A DNA stretch of 64,000 nt from CAVRIA01 sp963721115 (GTDB lineage Bacteria > Desulfobacterota > Binatia > HRBIN30 > CADEER01): NCBI GenBank assembly GCA_963721115.1, contig CAVRIA010000004.1, forward strand, positions 62,001-126,000. Direction: 5' to 3'. The notes under the pieces are model-generated. The model searched no databases. It saw nothing but the letters and a program-made list of their open reading frames with translations, and was not told the origin of the DNA. The position numbers and the translations under genes are program-made. Positions 61,260-64,000 of the stretch are shown here, one piece after another. Every line of letters starts with the position of its first letter. Positions within the stretch are counted from its first letter, which is position 1.

Positions 61260-62527
61260 ATGCGTAGGCAGCGAGGGCGAATCGGGCTCATGGCGGCAGC
61301 GCTGGTGGGACTGGTGGCCAGTGGGGCGAGCGCCGAGGTGACCACCGACAGGAGCGCGTCGATCCTGGTCTTTCCGAAGGTTATTTCGGACGGAACACGG
61401 GACACCGTCATTCAGATCACCAATACGTCCAACTCGATGGTGCATGCGCACTGCTTCTACGTGAACGGCGCGCTGACCTTCCCGTTCGGTCTGGACGGCA
61501 TTCCCAACACCGGAGACGAGGTCCCGTCGCAGCTCAATCCGCCGCTGTGGACGGAGATCGACTTCGACATCTGGCTCACCAAGCAGCAGCCGACCCACTG
61601 GCTGGTCTCGGAAGGGCGCTTGGTGGACCCGACGGACGAGCCGTGCTCCAATTCGGCAGCTATGGCTCACGTCTCGGACGGCAACGCGACGGCGGCGCTC
61701 GCCTGTAACGGAGCCGGCTTGGATCCCGGCCGGGTTCCGCCGGTCGTCGAGTACTTCACCGGTGAGCTGAAGTGCGTCGAGGTGGATGCGTCCGGAGCGC
61801 CGCTCTCGGGTAACCACCTCAAGGGCGAAGCGACGCTGGTTACCGTTGAACGTCTGCGATCCGGGTACCAACAGCTGCACCCTGACCCCGGGGCAGACGT
61901 GCACCACCAACGCCACTTGCATCGAGTTCGGTCTTCGACGTCGCGAAGTACAACGCCGTGGGCATTCTCGGAAACGAGTTCAACAACGGCGACGGAAAGC
62001 TCTGCCTGGGTGGCGAGCCCGATGATGCGGACTGCCCGACGGGTGGCGAGTACAACGCCTGTCCTCAGTTCTGGATCCTGAACAACATCGGCGAGGGGGC
62101 CGCGGATCCGTACGCGAGTTCCCTGACCATCGATTCGTCGGTTACCACCAACCTCACCATCGTGCCCTGCACGCAGGACTTCGAGAGCCAGAATCCCAAG
62201 TCCGTCACGCTCTTCATCCAGGCCTGGGACGAGTACGAGCTGGCCCTCTCGGCTTTTGCGCAGGTCACCTGCTGGGCCGATCTGAATCTGTCGGACATCG
62301 ATCCGTTTACGTTCGCCGCGGCAAACGGCTCGACGTTCAAGCAGGTTCGCATCCGACCTACGGATCTGACGCAGTACGGCGTCCTCATGGTCGGCGAGGA
62401 GTTCCACACGGCGGACGTGGACGCCCCGAGCAGCCAGACCATATCTTCGGCCGCCATGAACTTGCACATCGAGGGGACTCGGCCAGTGCACGACATCATC
62501 ACGATCCCGGCGGAACAGGTTCAGTAG
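61260..62527 (+). CDS. Secreted protein of unknown function, paralog 3 of 4 (frameshifted)
   Basis: Starts at ATG 61260 with AAAGGAGGAGG upstream. Signal peptide LMAAALVGLVASGASA, then SASILVFPKVISDGTRDTVI, MVHAHCFYVNGAL, FDIWLTKQQPTHWLVSEGRL, LDPGRVPPVVEYFTGELKCV and GNHLKGEATLVT in one frame. A 75-bp segment (about 61852-61926) reads in a second frame, LNVCDPGTNSCTLTPGQTC then TTNATCIEF, a Cys-rich module. From about 61927 the third frame continues VFDVAKYNAVGILGNEFNNG, CPQFWILNNIGEGAADP, TIVPCTQDFES and VGEEFHTADVDAP to the stop. Two extra bases explain this. Paralogs 1 and 2 lack the module at this site, so it looks inserted. Confidence 0.78.
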
Positions 62528-62572
62528 GTCGTTGCCGTGGTGGTCCGCTACAGGAAGGGAAAGGAGAAGATC

Positions 62573-63723
62573 ATGCGCAAGGTGCGATGGGCGAGCTGGA
62601 TGGTGGGAATGGCCGCGGCGCTCGCGCTCGGCGGTGTCCAGCCGGCGGCCGCTGATGTGACCTCGGATCAGGCTGCGGCGATCGTGATTTGGCCGGATAT
62701 CCTCGTTGGACGAATACCTACGACACCGTCGTGCAGCTGAGCAATACCTCGAACGATCCGGTGCTCGTGCACTGCTTCTACGAGAACGCCAATTCTCACT
62801 GCACGAACACTGGCCGGGTCTGTGAGGAGGCGACCGACTGCTTCGACTCGGGTACGGGCGTCTCCGGCGTCTGTGTGCCAGGCTGGAACGAGACCGATTT
62901 CCGCATTCGCCTCACTCCCCGCCAGCCGCTCGGATGGTTGGTTAGCGATGGGGTCGCCGGGTTCGGCACTTCGTTCGGCAAGTTCAAGCTGGACGGCGTC
63001 AGCCGAAAGGGTATCGGGGGCGCGAGCAACGTCGGGAGCCGTATCCCGCCGGTGCCCGAGGTTCCCTTCAACGGATCTCTCAAGTGCATCGCCATCGACA
63101 GCGATACGGGCGCTCCGGTCGACCGCAACGTCCTGAAGGGCGAGACCACTGTCGAGGAGATCGTCCCAGGCCTTTCGATCGATGTCGCGAAGTCGAACGC
63201 AATCGGCATCCAGGCGATTCCCGGCGCGGTCAACGACGACAACACGCTGGTGATCGGTGGCCCCGATGCGGAATACAACGGCTGTCCGAGTGTTCTCATC
63301 CTCAACCATTTCTTCGATTTTGCCGCCAATCCGGCGGTGCCCGAGCCGACGTCGGTGCAGACTCGGCTGGTCCTCATTCCCTGCACGGAGGACTTCCTGC
63401 GGCAGATCCCGGGAAGCGCTGTGGTTCAGTACCTCGTCTATAACGAGTTCGAGCAGCGGTTCTCCACCAGCCACGGGATGAAGTGCAAACAAGATCTGTA
63501 CATCTCCGAGATCGACACGACACAGAGAGAGCGATCGATCTTCAGCGCCGGTGTTGCCGGCACTCTGACGGGTCAGACGCGTCTCACCTCGGTCAGCCCC
63601 GGCAGCGGCTTGCTCGCCATCGGAGACGAGGAGCACATCTCGGCGACGTCGGATCACTACGCCGACTTCAACGTCCACTATCAGGGCGATCGGGAGGAGT
63701 CGGATATCATCACGCTTCCATAG
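62573..63723 (+). CDS. Secreted protein of unknown function, paralog 4 of 4 (frameshifted)
   Basis: Starts at ATG 62573 (AAAGGAG upstream), 46 bp after paralog 3. Signal peptide MVGMAAALALGGVQPAAA, then DVTSDQAAAIVIWPDILVG. Near 62706-62712 one base is missing, and the protein continues TNTYDTVVQLSNTSNDPVLV, HCFYENANS, a Cys-rich segment containing CTNTGRVCEEATDC, FRIRLTPRQPLGWLVSDGVA, GSRIPPVPEVPFNGSLKCIA, NGCPSVLILNHFFDFAANPA, VLIPCTEDFLRQ, YNEFEQRFSTSHGMKCKQDL and SIFSAGVAGTLTGQTRLTS. It is closest to paralog 2. A perfect terminator follows 23 bp after the stop. Confidence 0.8.
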
Positions 63724-63746
63724 CGAAGCGAACAACGAACGCCTCG

Positions 63747-63782
63747 GGGCGGGTGGGGTTCTCCCCACCCGCCCTTTTTTTT
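63747..63782 (+). terminator. Rho-independent terminator of the secreted-protein array
   Basis: A perfect 12-bp stem GGGCGGGTGGGG / CCCCACCCGCCC with a TTCT loop is followed directly by eight T residues. It ends transcription of paralogs 3-4 and probably read-through from 1-2. Confidence 0.95.
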
Positions 63783-64000
63783 GCCGAGAATGAGTGCCGC
63801 GCGGCGGACGACTGACCCTCCAACCGCGGCGCCCTGTGAGCTGGATCATTCAGGCAGGAAGGTCGGTACCTCGCTGCCGGCCGAGGGCTCGGGTAGACAC
63901 GAGACGGGCTGGGCCGACAGGAGGCGAGTTTCGGACCCAGGTCGAAGGAGTATGGAAGGGAAGAAACGGGAGTAGGAGTCGAGACGGGTCTCCCCGGAGT
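63783..64000. other. Window end, no gene supported
   Basis: The last 218 bp contain only short frames without ribosome sites or family resemblance. A purine-rich tract near 63940-63975 could lead into a gene beyond the window. Confidence 0.4.

Overview
The window is about 64 kb of very GC-rich DNA, dense with bacterial genes on both strands. I infer a Gram-negative bacterium of the Desulfobacterota / 'Candidatus Binatota' type. The reasons are a DUF1302 outer-membrane protein paired with a YCF48-like protein, lipoproteins and secreted proteins with Pro-Thr-rich linkers, dockerin-like EF-hand tails, cysteine-rich secreted proteins with C-terminal sorting-type tails, and a minor-pilin operon. 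There is no rRNA gene or marker protein that would settle the taxonomy, and I saw no tRNA gene or CRISPR array.

Layout. 0-13 kb: a leftward YCF48-like/DUF1302 pair, a secreted protein, a membrane-anchored sulfatase-fold protein, a TraB-family protein, a two-domain lipoprotein hydrolase, and a type IV minor-pilin operon (FimT/GspH, PilV, PilW, PilX-like, small secreted protein). 13-18 kb: a family 2 glycosyltransferase and a lipid cluster of a sphingolipid-desaturase-like enzyme converging on a coupled lipid-kinase / Tam41-like nucleotidyltransferase pair. 18-25 kb: a large beta-helical secreted protein and three polytopic membrane proteins, two of them glycosyltransferase-C-like. 25-39 kb: mixed housekeeping and accessory genes (O-methyltransferase, exonuclease III, EamA exporter, adenylate cyclase, phosphoesterases, Ni/Co transporter, luciferase-like monooxygenase, MNT/HEPN pair, RluA, RhlE, cyclic-nucleotide-binding protein).

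39-50.7 kb is an accessory, decaying region. It holds a BrnT toxin with an HTH partner, a crotonase, two Cys-rich proteins with sorting-type tails, an MFS transporter, and many truncated genes: cyclase-ATPase, AraC, GNAT, DapA-like, a transposase and orphan domains. Three IS21-like end sequences lie among them. 50.7-58.2 kb returns to core functions: comM/yifB divergent from dprA-topA-trmFO, then ilvE.

58.2-63.8 kb is a tandem array of four paralogous secreted proteins of unknown function. Two near-consensus sigma-70-type promoters lie upstream of the first and third genes, and a perfect hairpin terminator closes the array.

The most interesting signals are the putative bacterial sphingolipid-modification cluster (14.6-17.7 kb), the four-paralog array, and a short Cys-rich module with fixed spacing that recurs in those paralogs at different positions and also inside the unrelated DUF1302 barrel. 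Single-base frameshifts, many in G/C runs, interrupt several otherwise well-conserved genes. They may be sequence errors, so full extents are given for those genes.
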